Origin: JANYCD01 sp043738385
Lineage (GTDB): Bacteria > Pseudomonadota > Gammaproteobacteria > Burkholderiales > Rhodocyclaceae
Length of the DNA: 10,350 nt
Assembly (NCBI GenBank): GCA_043738385.1
Contig: JAYUGL010000265.1
Span: 1 to 10,350 of the forward strand
Reading direction: 5' to 3'
Shown here: positions 1-6,396 of the stretch, in pieces
Layout of the letters: each line of letters starts with the position of its first letter
Numbering within the stretch: the first letter of the stretch is position 1
Position numbers and translations under genes: made by a program
The notes under the pieces: generated by a model
Told to the model about the DNA's origin: nothing
Seen by the model: the letters and a program-made list of their open reading frames with translations, nothing else
Database searches by the model: none

Positions 1-1
1 G

Positions 2-1396
2 GACCATTCGATGATCTCGCTCGGCTCCTGCACCATGAAGCTCAACGCCACCAGCGAGATGATTCCGGTCACCTGGCCCGAGTTCGCCGACATCCATCCA
101 TTCGCGCCGCCCGATCAAGCGCAAGGCTATCTGGAAATGATTCGCGGCCTCGAAGAGTGGCTAAAAGTCATTACCGGGTTCGACGCCATCTGCATGCAAC
201 CCAACTCCGGCGCACAGGGCGAATATGCGGGGCTTGTTGCGATCCGCCGCTACCAGGCCGCGCGCAATGAGACCCGGCGCGACATCTGCCTGATTCCGAA
301 ATCCGCGCACGGCACCAACCCCGCCACCGCGCAGATGTGCGGGCTACAAGTCGTGGTGGTGGACTGCGATGACAACGGCAACGTCGATGTCGCCGACCTC
401 AAGGCCAAGTCCACGCAGCACAGTGAACATCTGTCCTGCCTGATGCTCACTTACCCTTCCACCCACGGCGTGTTCGAGGAGGCGGTGAAAGATATCTGCG
501 CCATCGTCCATCAGCATGGCGGACAGGTGTACATGGATGGCGCCAACCTCAACGCGCAAGTGGGACTCACCAGCCCCGGCCACATCGGTGCCGACGTGTC
601 GCACATGAACCTGCACAAGACCTTCTGCATCCCTCATGGCGGCGGCGGGCCGGGCATGGGGCCGATCGGGCTCAAGGCGCACCTCGCGCCCTTCATGGCC
701 AACCATGTCGTGCAGCCAGTTGATGGCCCGCACCAGGGCCAGGGCGCGGTTTCGGCTGCTCCTTTCGGCTCTGCGTCAATTCTGCCGATCTCGTGGATGT
801 ACATCGCCATGATGGGCGGCGCCGGCCTCAAGCGCGCCACCGAGGTCGCGATCCTCAACGCCAACTACGTCGCGCGCCGGCTGACCGATCACTACCCGGT
901 GCTCTACGTTGGCAGGCAGGGCCGCGTTGCCCACGAGTGCATCCTCGACATCCGCGCCATCAAGACCGCAACAGGTGGCAACAGCGGTATCGCCGAAATC
1001 GACATCGCCAAACGGCTGATGGACTATGGCTTCCATGCGCCCACAGTGAGTTTCCCGGTGGCCGGCACGCTGATGGTGGAACCGACCGAGTCGGAATCGA
1101 AAGCCGAACTGGATCGCTTCATCGCCTCCATGATCTCCATCCGCGATGAAATTCGCAAAGTCGAAAACGGCACGTGGCCGGCAGACGACAATCCGCTCAA
1201 GAATGCGCCGCACACCCAGGCCGACATCATAGAAACCGAATGGAAACGCCCCTACACTCGCGGCGAAGCGGCCTTCCCTCTGCACTGGGTGGCCGACAAC
1301 AAATTCTGGCCCAGCGTCAATCGCATCGACGATGTGTACGGCGACCGCAATCTGTTCTGCGCGTGTGTGCCAATGGAGGAATATGCGCAAGCCTGA
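2..1396 (+). CDS. gcvP: Glycine dehydrogenase (decarboxylating), P protein, C-terminal part (5' end outside window)
   Basis: This is the PLP-dependent P protein of the glycine cleavage system. It decarboxylates glycine and passes the aminomethyl group to the lipoyl arm of GcvH, in the cytosol. The reading frame is open to the left edge: codons before the first ATG (position 11) read Asp-His-Ser and continue the conserved segment HSMISLGSCTMKLNA, so that ATG is internal and the gene is cut. What remains (about 465 residues) matches the second half of a long single-chain GcvP of roughly 950 residues, as in E. coli. Visible landmarks are MQPNSGAQGEYAG, SAHGTNPA, YPSTHGVFEE, and NLHKTFCIPHGGGGPG, whose lysine (codon 617-619) is the expected PLP Schiff-base residue. 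The C-terminus is complete. gcvT and gcvH could lie upstream, outside the window. A separate GcvPB subunit is less likely because the frame continues upstream with conserved sequence. Confidence 0.96.
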   Translation, partial: DHSMISLGSCTMKLNATSEMIPVTWPEFADIHPFAPPDQAQGYLEMIRGLEEWLKVITGFDAICMQPNSGAQGEYAGLVAIRRYQAARNETRRDICLIPKSAHGTNPATAQMCGLQVVVVDCDDNGNVDVADLKAKSTQHSEHLSCLMLTYPSTHGVFEEAVKDICAIVHQHGGQVYMDGANLNAQVGLTSPGHIGADVSHMNLHKTFCIPHGGGGPGMGPIGLKAHLAPFMANHVVQPVDGPHQGQGAVSAAPFGSASILPISWMYIAMMGGAGLKRATEVAILNANYVARRLTDHYPVLYVGRQGRVAHECILDIRAIKTATGGNSGIAEIDIAKRLMDYGFHAPTVSFPVAGTLMVEPTESESKAELDRFIASMISIRDEIRKVENGTWPADDNPLKNAPHTQADIIETEWKRPYTRGEAAFPLHWVADNKFWPSVNRIDDVYGDRNLFCACVPMEEYAQA

Positions 1397-1468
1397 CCAA
1401 GCTCTGCCCATCTCAGTGGACGAGACGGCCAAGTCCTGATAACTTTTCCCGCTACGGAGGATGACCCA

Positions 1469-2509
1469 ATGATCTTTGAACAGATTACCACCGGCGGTTG
1501 CCAGTCCTACCTGATCGGTTGCGCCGATACCTGCGCCGCCGCGGTAATTGACCCGGAAGTCAGCCAGATCGACCGCTACCTTGCACTGGCCGCGCGCGAT
1601 GCCCTGCGCCTGCGCTACATCATCGACACGCACACCCATGCCGACCATTTCTCGGCCAGCCGGCAGCTTGCAGAGCAGCTTGGTGTGCCGGTCGTCATGC
1701 ATCGCGAAAGTCCGGCGCCCAAAGTCGACATCCGCGTCGACGATGGCGAACTGCTGGTGATTGGCAAGCTGCGAATGCAGGTGATCCACACGCCGGGGCA
1801 CACCCGCGATTCGATGTGCCTCGCCACCGAGGATCGCCTGTTCAGCGGCGACACCCTGCTCATCGGCGGCACGGGGCGCACCGACCTGCCGACGGGCAAC
1901 CCGGAGTCGCTTTACGAAAGCCTGTTCGAACGTGTCCTCAAGCTGGATCCGGCGCTGAAGGTATACCCGGCACACGAGTACAAGGGGCGCAGTCACTCCA
2001 CCATTGCCGCCGAACTCGAATCCAATCCGCGTCTGCAGGTACAGGATCGGGCTGCGTTCGTGGACATGATGCGCAACCTCAACCTGACCATGCCCACCCA
2101 CCTCACCGAGGCATTGCGCACCAACATGAGCGGTGGCAAGACCGTCGCCCAGATGCTCGCCGAGGCGGCGGCGACGGTGCCATTCATGTCCCTGGTGGAA
2201 CTCCTGGCACACGTAGAAGCTGGCGACAATGAACTGCTCATCCTCGACGTGCGCGAGCGCGATGCCTACCAGGCCGGGCACATCGCCGGCGCGAAATCAC
2301 TGCCACGTGGACAACTGGAATTACGGGTGAATCAGGAACTGCCCAACCCGACGCGGCGCATCCTGACCTGTTGCGAGCTGGGGCAGATCTCGACCCTGGC
2401 CGCAGCGACCCTGCGTTCGATGGGGTTTCAACGGGCGGTGGCTCTGGACGGCGGCATGAAGGCGTGGCGCGAGGCAGGTTATCCAATGGAGACATCCGGC
2501 ACCACCTGA
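1469..2509 (+). CDS. Persulfide dioxygenase-rhodanese fusion (ETHE1-like MBL-fold plus rhodanese domain)
   Basis: A 346-residue two-domain protein. Residues 1 to about 230 form a metallo-beta-lactamase fold of the ETHE1/glyoxalase II group: THTHADH at 54-60, HTPGH with H111, SGDTL with D128, GGTGRTDL at 133-140, and H169 in PAHEYKG. ETHE1-type enzymes use Fe(II) held by two His and one Asp to oxidise glutathione persulfide to sulfite. Residues about 240-340 form a rhodanese domain with LDVRE, an active-site loop C-E-L-G-Q-I-S whose cysteine is C302 (preceded by C301), and a final DGGMKAWREAGYP. Such fusions are known as PRF proteins and couple persulfide oxidation to sulfur transfer. The start is set by GGAGG at 1456-1460, 8 nt before the ATG. 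The gap to gcvP is 72 bp with no terminator seen, so co-transcription is possible. The loop CELGQIS is less typical than CRSGxRS, so rhodanese activity is less certain than the fold. Confidence 0.88.
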   Translation: MIFEQITTGGCQSYLIGCADTCAAAVIDPEVSQIDRYLALAARDALRLRYIIDTHTHADHFSASRQLAEQLGVPVVMHRESPAPKVDIRVDDGELLVIGKLRMQVIHTPGHTRDSMCLATEDRLFSGDTLLIGGTGRTDLPTGNPESLYESLFERVLKLDPALKVYPAHEYKGRSHSTIAAELESNPRLQVQDRAAFVDMMRNLNLTMPTHLTEALRTNMSGGKTVAQMLAEAAATVPFMSLVELLAHVEAGDNELLILDVRERDAYQAGHIAGAKSLPRGQLELRVNQELPNPTRRILTCCELGQISTLAAATLRSMGFQRAVALDGGMKAWREAGYPMETSGTT

Positions 2510-2599
2510 GCCCGCGATTCCCGGCAAGCCGCCGTAGCGGACGCTGTATGCTGTTCGCGAGAAGCACCACCCTGCTGTTCCAAATTCGAAAGGTCGGGT

Positions 2600-3736
2600 T
2601 TGACCCAATATCCCGTTGTCACCTGGACCGAGAACAATGAACCGCGCGCCGCGCGCTGGCATTCGGAAAGCGGCGTTCTGCCACCACAAAAGATCGTCAT
2701 CGCCGACGACACCATCTCCGCCAACACCGCCTATCGGCTGGCCTGCGAAGGCACCGGGCTGTTGTGGCGCGGCGATTTCCAGAATGCGCGTCAATTATTG
2801 CTGGCGCTCGGCCGGCGTGCCAAGCGCCAGCCGCGCAATCCGCCCGACCTGACATCCATGTCTGCGGCGGAAGTGTTTCACCTGCAGCGCCAGACCCAGG
2901 CCCTGCGCGCCCGTGTGCTGGGCATGCTGCTGCTGCCGTTCGAGGCCGACCACAGCGTCCCGCTGCGTCGCGCGCCCGACGTGCGCTTGGCCTGTAGCGC
3001 AGCCTATGGTCAGACAGGTACCCCCTACCTGGCCTCGATGCGCGAACTGCTGGGCCTGATCGGGGCCCACGAGTGGCGCAAGAATGGCGTTGAAATCAAG
3101 GCGCTCGGCGACCGCATCCATCCGCACTATGGCGTGTTCGCCCCGGTGCGCAATGAGTATGTAGACCTGGTGGCCGAAGCGCCGTTGCCAAAATCGCATG
3201 CGCTGGCCTTCGATATCGGTACCGGCACCGGTGTGCTCGCCGCCGTGCTGGCCCGGCGTGGCATCACGCATATCGTCGCCACCGACAATAATCATCGCGC
3301 GCTGGCCTGCGCCCGCGACAATATCTCACGGCTCGGACTAAGCAAACAGGTAGACGTGGTGCAGGCCGATCTCTTCCCCGCAGGGCGCGCGCCGCTGGTG
3401 GTGTGCAACCCACCGTGGGTACCCGCACAACCCAGCTCTTCACTCGAACACGCCGTGTACGACCCCGACAGCCGCATGCTGCGCGGCTTCCTCGGCGGTC
3501 TCGCGGCGCATCTGGAACCGGGCGGCGAAGGCTGGCTGCTGCTTTCGGATATTGCCGAACACCTGGGCCTGCGCACGCGTGCCGAACTGCTCGCTAGCAT
3601 CGAAACAGCGGGCTTGAAGGTGGTCGCTCGAATCGAGGTGCGGCCCACACATCGCAAGGTCTCCGACGCCACCGATCCGCTCCACGCCGCACGTGCAGCA
3701 GAGATAACTTCACTCTGGCGCCTCGCGGTTCGTTGA
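2600..3736 (+). CDS. Class I SAM-dependent methyltransferase with NPPW motif
   Basis: A 378-residue protein. Its C-terminal half (about 190-378) is a Rossmann-fold methyltransferase: motif I DIGTGTGVLA begins at D205, an acidic strand end follows (IVATDNN), then NPPW at 270-273. An (N/D)PPY/W motif is typical of enzymes methylating amide or ring nitrogens, such as PrmC/HemK-type glutamine methyltransferases and some rRNA methyltransferases. The N-terminal half (about 1-185) has no domain I recognise and probably recognises the substrate. The start is a TTG at 2600 with AAAGG at 2588-2592 seven bases before it. No in-frame ATG or GTG occurs until M87, which would delete conserved-looking sequence, so TTG is preferred. 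It follows the PRF gene by 90 bp on the same strand. The substrate cannot be deduced; a protein-glutamine or RNA substrate is an inference from the NPPW motif. Confidence 0.82.
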   Translation: MTQYPVVTWTENNEPRAARWHSESGVLPPQKIVIADDTISANTAYRLACEGTGLLWRGDFQNARQLLLALGRRAKRQPRNPPDLTSMSAAEVFHLQRQTQALRARVLGMLLLPFEADHSVPLRRAPDVRLACSAAYGQTGTPYLASMRELLGLIGAHEWRKNGVEIKALGDRIHPHYGVFAPVRNEYVDLVAEAPLPKSHALAFDIGTGTGVLAAVLARRGITHIVATDNNHRALACARDNISRLGLSKQVDVVQADLFPAGRAPLVVCNPPWVPAQPSSSLEHAVYDPDSRMLRGFLGGLAAHLEPGGEGWLLLSDIAEHLGLRTRAELLASIETAGLKVVARIEVRPTHRKVSDATDPLHAARAAEITSLWRLAVR

Positions 3737-3807
3737 ACGAATCCCGCGATTGCAATATTTTCTGTAGCCTTCAAACACCAAAAAAACATACCCGGAGAAA
3801 TACACGC

Positions 3808-4332
3808 ATGGCTGACCAACTGCTGATTCTCACCGTGATCGGCGACGACCGACCTGGGCTGGTGGGCGAACTGTCCACCGCCATTTCCGCGCATCAGGGC
3901 AACTGGCTGGAATCATCCATGGCACGGCTCGGCGGCAAGTTTGCCGGCATCGTCAAGGTCGCTGCGCCCGCTGCCAACAACACAGCATTGCAGGCCGCGC
4001 TGGCAGGGCTGTCTGGGCTCAAGATCACGGCCGAGACTTCTGTGGGTGAGGCGACCTCCGGCGGCCGCCGCCTGCGACTGGCGCTGGTCGGCCACGACCG
4101 CATCGGCATCGTGCGCGAGGTCTCGCAAATCCTTGCGCGCCATGCGGTGAATGTGGAAGCGTTCAACACCCACACCGCCAGCGCCCCCATGTCGGCAGAA
4201 ATTCACTTCCACGCCGAGGCTGACCTTCTCGCAGATCCGAACCTTGACGTCCGCGCGCTGACCGATGACCTGGAACGGATTTCGAATGATTTGATGGTCG
4301 ACATCACGCTCGACGAGACAATCCGGGCTTGA
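3808..4332 (+). CDS. Tandem ACT-domain protein, GcvR-like
   Basis: A 174-residue cytosolic protein made of two ACT domains: one at about residues 4-80 (LLILTVIGDDRPGLVGELS) and a second from about 87 to 166 (LRLALVGHDRIGIVREVSQ). Each contains the D-R-x-G-(I/L)-V turn of ACT ligand sites. This architecture and length match GcvR, which in E. coli restrains the activator GcvA in response to glycine. The same fold also occurs in other ACT regulators, so the name is not assigned. Its placement three genes after gcvP suits a glycine-related sensor, but no gcvA-like gene is in the window. The start at 3808 has GGAG at 3794-3797, 10 nt upstream. A longer frame begins with TTG at 3733, overlapping the methyltransferase stop, but lacks a ribosome site and adds 25 unrelated residues. 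A 71-bp gap separates it from the methyltransferase gene. Confidence 0.85.
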   Translation: MADQLLILTVIGDDRPGLVGELSTAISAHQGNWLESSMARLGGKFAGIVKVAAPAANNTALQAALAGLSGLKITAETSVGEATSGGRRLRLALVGHDRIGIVREVSQILARHAVNVEAFNTHTASAPMSAEIHFHAEADLLADPNLDVRALTDDLERISNDLMVDITLDETIRA

Positions 4333-4394
4333 TCGACAGCGCTTCCGGTGCAGACTTTGTGCCCGGTTCCATGACGCGGCATGCCACGGTGCAG

Positions 4395-4440
4395 TTGATA
4401 TTGCTTGATATCTGTAGGGATATACTGTCAGTTCAATATC
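4395..4440. promoter_or_regulatory. Candidate promoter/operator region with GATAT inverted repeats
   Basis: This AT-rich stretch within the 156-bp gap before the 85-aa gene contains GATATTG at 4397-4403 and its inverse CAATATC at 4434-4440. GATATC (4407-4412) and GATATAC (4419-4425) lie between them. TATACT at 4421-4426 could be a -10 box; the TTGATA at 4395-4400 is a good -35 match but 20 bases away, which is wide. The clustering suggests a regulated promoter for the gene at 4489. It is a sequence impression only. Confidence 0.3.
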
Positions 4441-4488
4441 TGTCTGTCGTGATGCAGTAGGGCGTGAGCGATTTTTTGAGGAGACAAA

Positions 4489-4746
4489 ATGCAATCAGAG
4501 CGCAAATCGGACGGGGAGAATTGCCCGTTTGAATTCAACTTCGACGCCGCCACATTCAAGGTGGGCGATTTGGTGAGTTATCGCATTCCCGAGAGCTTCG
4601 ACCAGATGCCGTTCGTTGGGCAACTGCTTGAGGTCGGCGAGGATTACGTCCTCATTACGGCGAACGACCCGTCGGACCCCGATCGCCGCATGCGCGGTAC
4701 ACGCGAGAGTCGCCCCATCGTCAGCACCAAGGAAGCACTTGGATAG
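4489..4746 (+). CDS. Small acidic protein of unknown function (85 aa)
   Basis: I do not recognise this family. The frame starts at an ATG preceded by a strong ribosome site, GAGGAG at 4478-4483, five bases upstream, which supports a real gene despite its size. The protein is soluble with no signal peptide or membrane segment. Its centre, with VGDLVSYRIPE near residue 26 and VGQLLEVGEDYVLITANDP near 43-61, alternates hydrophobic and polar residues and ends strands at glycine and aspartate. This resembles a small beta-barrel (SH3/KOW-like) fold, though that is only inference. The C-terminus is charged and rich in arginine, serine and acidic residues. It has its own AT-rich upstream region (4395-4440) and no obvious terminator. 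Co-transcription with the zinc-ribbon gene 232 bp downstream is uncertain. Confidence 0.7.
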   Translation: MQSERKSDGENCPFEFNFDAATFKVGDLVSYRIPESFDQMPFVGQLLEVGEDYVLITANDPSDPDRRMRGTRESRPIVSTKEALG

Positions 4747-4978
4747 CGCACGGTTTTGTTGAATTTGTCCAGATTGCGCCGCTGGCGACCGGGGATATAC
4801 GGGTGGTAATTGATTCTTCTCGGACGTTCGCAATCCCCGAAAACAGCGCGACTTCTGCACCAATGCATTACACTCAATTCGTCTCGTGGACAGTGGGTGG
4901 AAAACCGTTGATGTCACGTCTTTGTCATGCAGTCAGTCCAAGCTTGCAAAAACACTCGGGGCAGATACTCAACCATTG

Positions 4979-5209
4979 ATGGCTGACACCCTCTACTGCT
5001 ACCACTGCGGGCAGCATCATCCAAAGGCGGAAATGCGCCAGATCGAAACCAAGGGAGCACGACGCTGGCGCTGCATCAAGAGCATAGAAGCCGCCAAGAA
5101 GGGCCGGGAAGCACGTGAAGCCTTTGGCCGACAGACCACCGATACCAACAAGGCTGAGGCGCAGAGCAAACTTAAGGCGCTACTTAACCCCGAGTGGCTC
5201 TCTGAATAG
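4979..5209 (+). CDS. Small putative zinc-knuckle protein (76 aa)
   Basis: A 76-residue basic protein. Its N-terminus carries C7-x2-C10, histidines H13 and H14, and C32 in RRWRC, a spacing that could bind one zinc ion as a short ribbon or treble-clef-like knuckle. Residues after 35 form a probable charged helix rich in Lys, Arg, Glu and Ala. The start is chosen at the ATG at 4979. A TTG lies directly before it, and the frame stays open to a GTG at 4886, but those extra residues look non-coding and no conserved pattern begins before MADTLYC. The ribosome site is weak: GGGG near 4958-4961 is too distant to be ideal. Similar small proteins occur in proteobacteria as hypotheticals, from memory and not verified. 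A nucleic-acid-binding role is inference. Confidence 0.65.
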   Translation: MADTLYCYHCGQHHPKAEMRQIETKGARRWRCIKSIEAAKKGREAREAFGRQTTDTNKAEAQSKLKALLNPEWLSE

Positions 5210-5408
5210 TCCAGAAAAACTTGGCATCCGCACAAAATTTGCAATTGGCACAACGAGGCCACGTCACAATGGCTGTACCTTGATTGATGAGATGGCGTAA
5301 TACCTGCAACTCTGCTTGTAACTCCTCATTGACTCAGCGAAGTACAGTAGCCGACCGTTCATCGCGCTCCAAGCTGAGCTGGAACCCTTTTGGCGCGAGC
5401 ACACGTCA

Positions 5409-5448
5409 AATCGACTTTGATCCTGTCTGAAAACACAGACTGTCGATT
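5409..5448. repeat. Nested inverted repeat (stem-loop)
   Basis: Outer arms AATCGAC (5409-5415) and GTCGATT (5442-5448) are exact inverse complements. Inside them GTCTG (5425-5429) and CAGAC (5436-5440) form a second stem with a six-base loop. The left side carries a nine-base bulge against one base on the right. No T-tract follows, so it is not a standard intrinsic terminator. It may be an RNA fold or a protein site. Confidence 0.45.
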
Positions 5449-5487
5449 CCGCAAACAATCAGCCATTTAACGAAACGGTCGCTGCCG

Positions 5488-5509
5488 TCTGTCGCGAGGT
5501 CGCGACAGA
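5488..5509. promoter_or_regulatory. Perfect 22-bp palindrome, candidate operator
   Basis: TCTGTCGCGA at 5488-5497 and TCGCGACAGA at 5500-5509 are exact inverse complements separated by GG. Ten-base arms with a two-base spacer favour a binding site for a dimeric DNA-binding protein over an RNA hairpin, since a two-base loop is strained. It lies 143 bp before the bactofilin start. There is no following T-run to make it a terminator. Confidence 0.4.
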
Positions 5510-5651
5510 ACACCGCCATTGCAGCGCCCGGAGTTTTTTCAACTCACTGAACGCAAAGCACAAATCGCACAGGCACAGGCCTTGCTAAATACGGGCAGTC
5601 CGGGCCGGCCAGCCGCGCCACGACCCGCGACTTTTTCAGTGAGGAGAATCC

Positions 5652-6260
5652 ATGCTCAAATCCCAGAACTTCCTTGGCCGGCTTGACGAAGCCTTCAGCA
5701 ACCGCGACGCACAGAGTTCCGGCGTCAAAACGCCACCGCTGCCGGCGAGTTTGGCGACCCCCGCAAAGCCAGCCGTCACTCCTCCGCCAACCTCTGCCAG
5801 TGCGCCGCAGCCGCAACCAGAGTCGAACACGACTGCCACCGCCAAGTTGGAGTCCACCACCGGTAACCGGCTGATCGTCGGCCCCGACGTGAAACTCAAG
5901 GGTGCGGAAATTCTCGATTGCGATACGCTGGTGGTTGAAGGTCGTGTCGAGGCAACGATGGACAGCCACATCATTCGCATCGCCGAGCAGGGTTCTTTCT
6001 GCGGCACAGTCGGCATCGACACCGCGGAGATTCACGGTCAGTTCGAAGGCGAACTGACCGCGCGCGGGCAATTGATCATTCATTCCACCGGACGGGTCAG
6101 CGGCAAGATCCGCTATGGCAAGATAATGATCGAGGAAGGCGGCCAGATTTCGGGCGACGTTCAGGCCATCCAGAGCAACGAAAGCGCCGCTGAAGGTTCC
6201 TCGCATTCGCAAGCTGGCGCTGTCGCCAGGATGCCGGCTGCTGTTCCGGCGCGAAGCTGA
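5652..6260 (+). CDS. Bactofilin (polymer-forming cytoskeletal protein)
   Basis: A 202-residue bactofilin, a nucleotide-independent filament protein that organises cell-envelope machinery such as peptidoglycan enzymes. Residues about 72-172 form the conserved right-handed beta-helix core: NRLIVGPDVKLKGAEI, VVEGRVEATMDSH, IAEQGSFCGTVGIDTAEIHG, and GRVSGKIRYGKIMIEEGGQI show the repeating hydrophobic/glycine pattern. The core is flanked by a proline- and alanine-rich N-terminal linker (about 25-60) and a short flexible tail rich in Ser and Ala, as is usual for disordered bactofilin ends. No membrane helix is seen, so it would be cytosolic or membrane-associated through partners. The start has GAGGAG at 5641-5646 five bases upstream. 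No M23 peptidase, its common partner, is adjacent here. A strong terminator follows directly. Confidence 0.92.
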   Translation: MLKSQNFLGRLDEAFSNRDAQSSGVKTPPLPASLATPAKPAVTPPPTSASAPQPQPESNTTATAKLESTTGNRLIVGPDVKLKGAEILDCDTLVVEGRVEATMDSHIIRIAEQGSFCGTVGIDTAEIHGQFEGELTARGQLIIHSTGRVSGKIRYGKIMIEEGGQISGDVQAIQSNESAAEGSSHSQAGAVARMPAAVPARS

Positions 6261-6268
6261 GTTGTGTG

Positions 6269-6316
6269 CTGCGGGCCCCACCCCCACGGCCCCCTCCGAG
6301 GGGCCCGCAGTTTTTT
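6269..6316 (+). terminator. Rho-independent terminator after the bactofilin gene
   Basis: An 11-bp perfect GC-rich stem pairs CTGCGGGCCCC (6269-6279) with GGGGCCCGCAG (6300-6310), followed by six T (6311-6316). It starts 8 bases after the bactofilin stop. The 20-base loop includes further C runs that allow an alternative inner pairing (GGCCCC near 6289 with GGGGCC at 6300-6305). It works in the + direction only, as the other side lacks an A-run. Confidence 0.9.
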
Positions 6317-6343
6317 CCGCTCACCAACGATGCATTGCAAGCT

Positions 6344-6365
6344 TCGCTCAGGCGCACCTGAGCGA
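6344..6365. repeat. Inverted repeat between the two convergent genes
   Basis: TCGCTCAGG (6344-6352) and CCTGAGCGA (6357-6365) form a perfect 9-bp stem with a CGCA loop. The left arm with following bases (6345-6355) is also the exact inverse of 6404-6414, which holds the last codons of the Nudix gene, so two alternative hairpins are possible in its transcript. It sits where a terminator for the minus-strand gene would be, but no T-tract follows in that direction. Confidence 0.45.
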
Positions 6366-6396
6366 CCGCGACACCGGCGGCCGAACGATGACGGTC

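Larger units (their letters stand above)
5210..5651. other. Non-coding region with folded elements before the bactofilin gene
   Basis: About 440 bp with no convincing gene on either strand. It contains a nested stem-loop at 5409-5448, a perfect palindrome at 5488-5509 and a run of six T at 5534-5539 that is not directly preceded by a stem. A short frame without ATG or GTG (stop-free from 5471 to the TGA at 5684-5686) overlaps the bactofilin start and is not called. The region could be a long regulated leader, hold an unrecognised small RNA, or be decayed sequence. Confidence 0.5.

Noticed and set aside
776..2281. A 501-codon minus-strand open frame across gcvP and the PRF gene
   Set aside because: It is antisense to two clearly conserved genes, has low-complexity His/Gly/Val-rich shadow composition, and matches no family.
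3733..3807. A TTG start extending the ACT protein by 25 residues and overlapping the methyltransferase stop
   Set aside because: No ribosome site; the extension is unlike ACT proteins, and the ATG at 3808 has GGAG upstream.
5264..5458. A 64-codon minus-strand frame in the non-coding region
   Set aside because: Composition does not look coding, no recognisable motif, and it crosses the nested stem-loop.
5534..5539. T-run as part of an intrinsic terminator
   Set aside because: No stable stem directly precedes it; the palindrome at 5488-5509 ends 24 bases before it.
5471..5686. Short open frame with a Gln/Ala-rich helix-like segment before the bactofilin
   Set aside because: No ATG or GTG start, no ribosome site, and it overlaps the bactofilin start in another frame; could be chance or a decayed remnant.
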